From Syntrophobacteraceae bacterium (GTDB lineage Bacteria; Desulfobacterota; Syntrophobacteria; Syntrophobacterales; Syntrophobacteraceae): a DNA stretch of 53,471 nt. Below, one piece after another: positions 52,480 through 53,471 of this stretch. The notes below the pieces were generated by a model that did no database searches, had not been told where the DNA came from, and worked only from the letters and a program-made list of their open reading frames with translations. Position 1 is the first letter of the stretch. Every line of letters starts with the position of its first letter. The stretch lies in contig PLSV01000204.1 in the NCBI GenBank assembly GCA_003165235.1, forward strand, positions 1-53,471, in the 5' to 3' direction. The translations under genes were made by a program, and so were the position numbers.

Positions 52480-52807
52480 AGTATTTCCTCCGGCAAATGC
52501 ATTGTAGTCTATTAGCTTCAACTTCATTCTACGGCCAAGGGAGTACAATCTCTATGCCATGTCCCGGATCTGCGCGCAATTGGCCGGCAGAGGAGGTTTG
52601 ACCTTTCAAAGAGTGGAAACAATCTGCATCCTTGTTTGCACCCAGAGGGCGCGATATGCGCCTTTCCAGGTTTGCTCCATTTCTGGAAAAAGATGAGGAA
52701 GCAGTGTTGATCTTGCTCTATGCCAAAATGGTCCGGTTTTTGAAGCCTCTCGAATAGCTCCATAGTTTGGGCCGGCCTGACGAGAAATAATGGAAGAGGA
52801 GGAGGCT
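52480..52807. promoter_or_regulatory. Divergent promoter region between DUF5320 and NifX-like genes
   Basis: About 330 bases lie between two divergent starts, each with a strong ribosome site. Promoters for both should be here; I cannot place them by eye. Confidence 0.35.
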
Positions 52808-53395
52808 ATGTTAGCCATTCCGGTTTTTCGCGCCCGCGTAGCGCCTGTGCTCGATTGGTGCTCGAAAATCATCATCATCCCCGAAGAAGGGACGGATGCC
52901 GCATCAGGCCGACAAATCGACGTCATGGAGAAAAACATATTCATGCTTATGCAAACGCTGCGTGAGAAAGGGACAAAGACTCTCATATGCGGGGCGCTGA
53001 GTCCCGAGATGTTGAACTATGGCGAAAGCATTGGTTTGAGGATCATCCATGGGATTGCGGGCGATATTGAAGAAATTTTGCGGGCTTATCGCGAACGTAA
53101 ACTGGACCGGCCCCGATATTGGATTCCCGGATGCCGCGGACAACGCCGGTACAAGGGTGGCGCGAGGTGCAGCGGCAGAGCTAAGGATGGGATCGCAAGC
53201 GGGGGAGAGTCGGGCAGCTCCGGAACAGGTCCGGTCCGGAAGGGTCCCGGCGATCTACCGTGGGACAAGGCGGCAGGTGGGCCGGGAGGATTCTGTGTCT
53301 GCCCGGAATGCGGATCGAGAAAACAGCACGAACGGGGGATACCATGCTCACAGGTCCTTTGTCCGGCATGCCGGATCTCGATGACCAGGGGATAA
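52808..53395 (+). CDS. NifX/NifB-like Fe-Mo cofactor-domain protein with cysteine-rich tail
   Basis: The ATG at 52808 has AGAGGAGGAGGCT upstream. Residues 1-105 form a NifX/NafY-like dinitrogenase cofactor domain (LAIPVFRARVAPVLDWCSKI, TLICGALSPEMLNYGESIGL, IIHGIAGDIEEILRAYRE). A Gly/Arg-rich linker (about 110-160) leads to CPECGSRKQHERGIPCSQVLCPAC, a zinc-ribbon-like motif. The 195-residue protein is typical of DUF5320 neighbourhoods; metal binding is inferred. Confidence 0.8.
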   Translation: MLAIPVFRARVAPVLDWCSKIIIIPEEGTDAASGRQIDVMEKNIFMLMQTLREKGTKTLICGALSPEMLNYGESIGLRIIHGIAGDIEEILRAYRERKLDRPRYWIPGCRGQRRYKGGARCSGRAKDGIASGGESGSSGTGPVRKGPGDLPWDKAAGGPGGFCVCPECGSRKQHERGIPCSQVLCPACRISMTRG

Positions 53396-53471
53396 TGGCC
53401 TGTGCAGGTGTCTTTTTGGCGACCCCTTGCCGTGCGATACCCGGTTCATTTTGTTCCCTCCCTGCACCTGA
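53396..53471. other. Window end, nothing supported
   Basis: A short frame from an ATG overlapping the preceding stop codon ends at TGA at the window edge, with no supporting ribosome site or domain. No gene can be called. Confidence 0.4.

Noticed and set aside
1-53471. tRNA, rRNA or CRISPR features
   Set aside because: No cloverleaf-like segment with a TTCGA-type arm, rRNA-like stretch or spaced direct-repeat array was found by eye.

Overview
The window reads like a chromosomal segment of a deltaproteobacterium in the broad sense (Desulfobacterota, possibly near Syntrophobacter or Desulfomonile). I infer this from the gene mix: an alternative complex III joined to a cbb3-like oxidase, an HdrD-like CCG-domain iron-sulfur protein, DUF4416, DUF5320, a DsrE-family fragment, a sigma-54 activator and a PilVWXY1 minor-pilin operon. 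G+C looks moderately high and genes mostly carry strong GGAG-type ribosome binding sites. I saw no tRNA, rRNA, CRISPR array or intact transposase.

Layout. 1-3.5 kb is gene-poor and decaying: a small secreted protein, a GloVer-repeat protein broken by an in-frame TAG, and degenerate repeats. 3.5-13.9 kb (minus strand) is one respiratory operon, read actB, actC, actD, actF, actA, ccoN, a fused ccoO-ccoP, a ccoS-like gene, two small membrane proteins and a cytochrome c lipoprotein. It should pass electrons from quinol through alternative complex III and cytochromes c to oxygen. actC carries an in-frame TGA. 14.3-18.4 kb holds a secreted helical protein, an HdeD-like membrane protein and a quinol-type nitric oxide reductase. 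Together with the oxidase these suggest O2 and NO tolerance.

18.4-27.6 kb is a mixed housekeeping and envelope stretch: a paired M16 peptidase (one active, one degenerate), a cytochrome b5-like/DUF2231 fusion, a double universal stress protein, a SYLF protein, a patatin, two alpha/beta hydrolases and a PAP2 phosphatase. A 182-bp palindromic MITE-like element lies at 25.2-25.4 kb. 27.8-35.8 kb (minus strand) is a type IV pilus operon: pilin, a small secreted protein, a 1457-residue PilY1, then FimT/GspH, PilV, PilW and PilX pseudopilins. The genes are translationally coupled by overlaps.

36-45 kb holds a GT2 glycosyltransferase and TrmI (minus strand), then a plus-strand run of YggT, a DivIVA-domain protein, a 55-residue Trm112-like protein, DUF4416, AroE, AroA, DacB and an MFS transporter. 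45-53.5 kb has a lipoprotein, GltX, the HdrD-like protein, a truncated DsrE-family gene, a PAS/sigma-54 activator, a small Fe-S protein, and a divergent DUF5320 / NifX-like pair.

The most unusual signals are the TGA in the otherwise intact actC; 7-bp-period repeats that supply stop codons and C-terminal codons to two genes of the respiratory operon and recur upstream of DUF4416; the MITE-like palindrome; the cysteine-rich modules inserted in PilY1; and the DUF5320 gene with two in-frame, strongly ribosome-bound starts.
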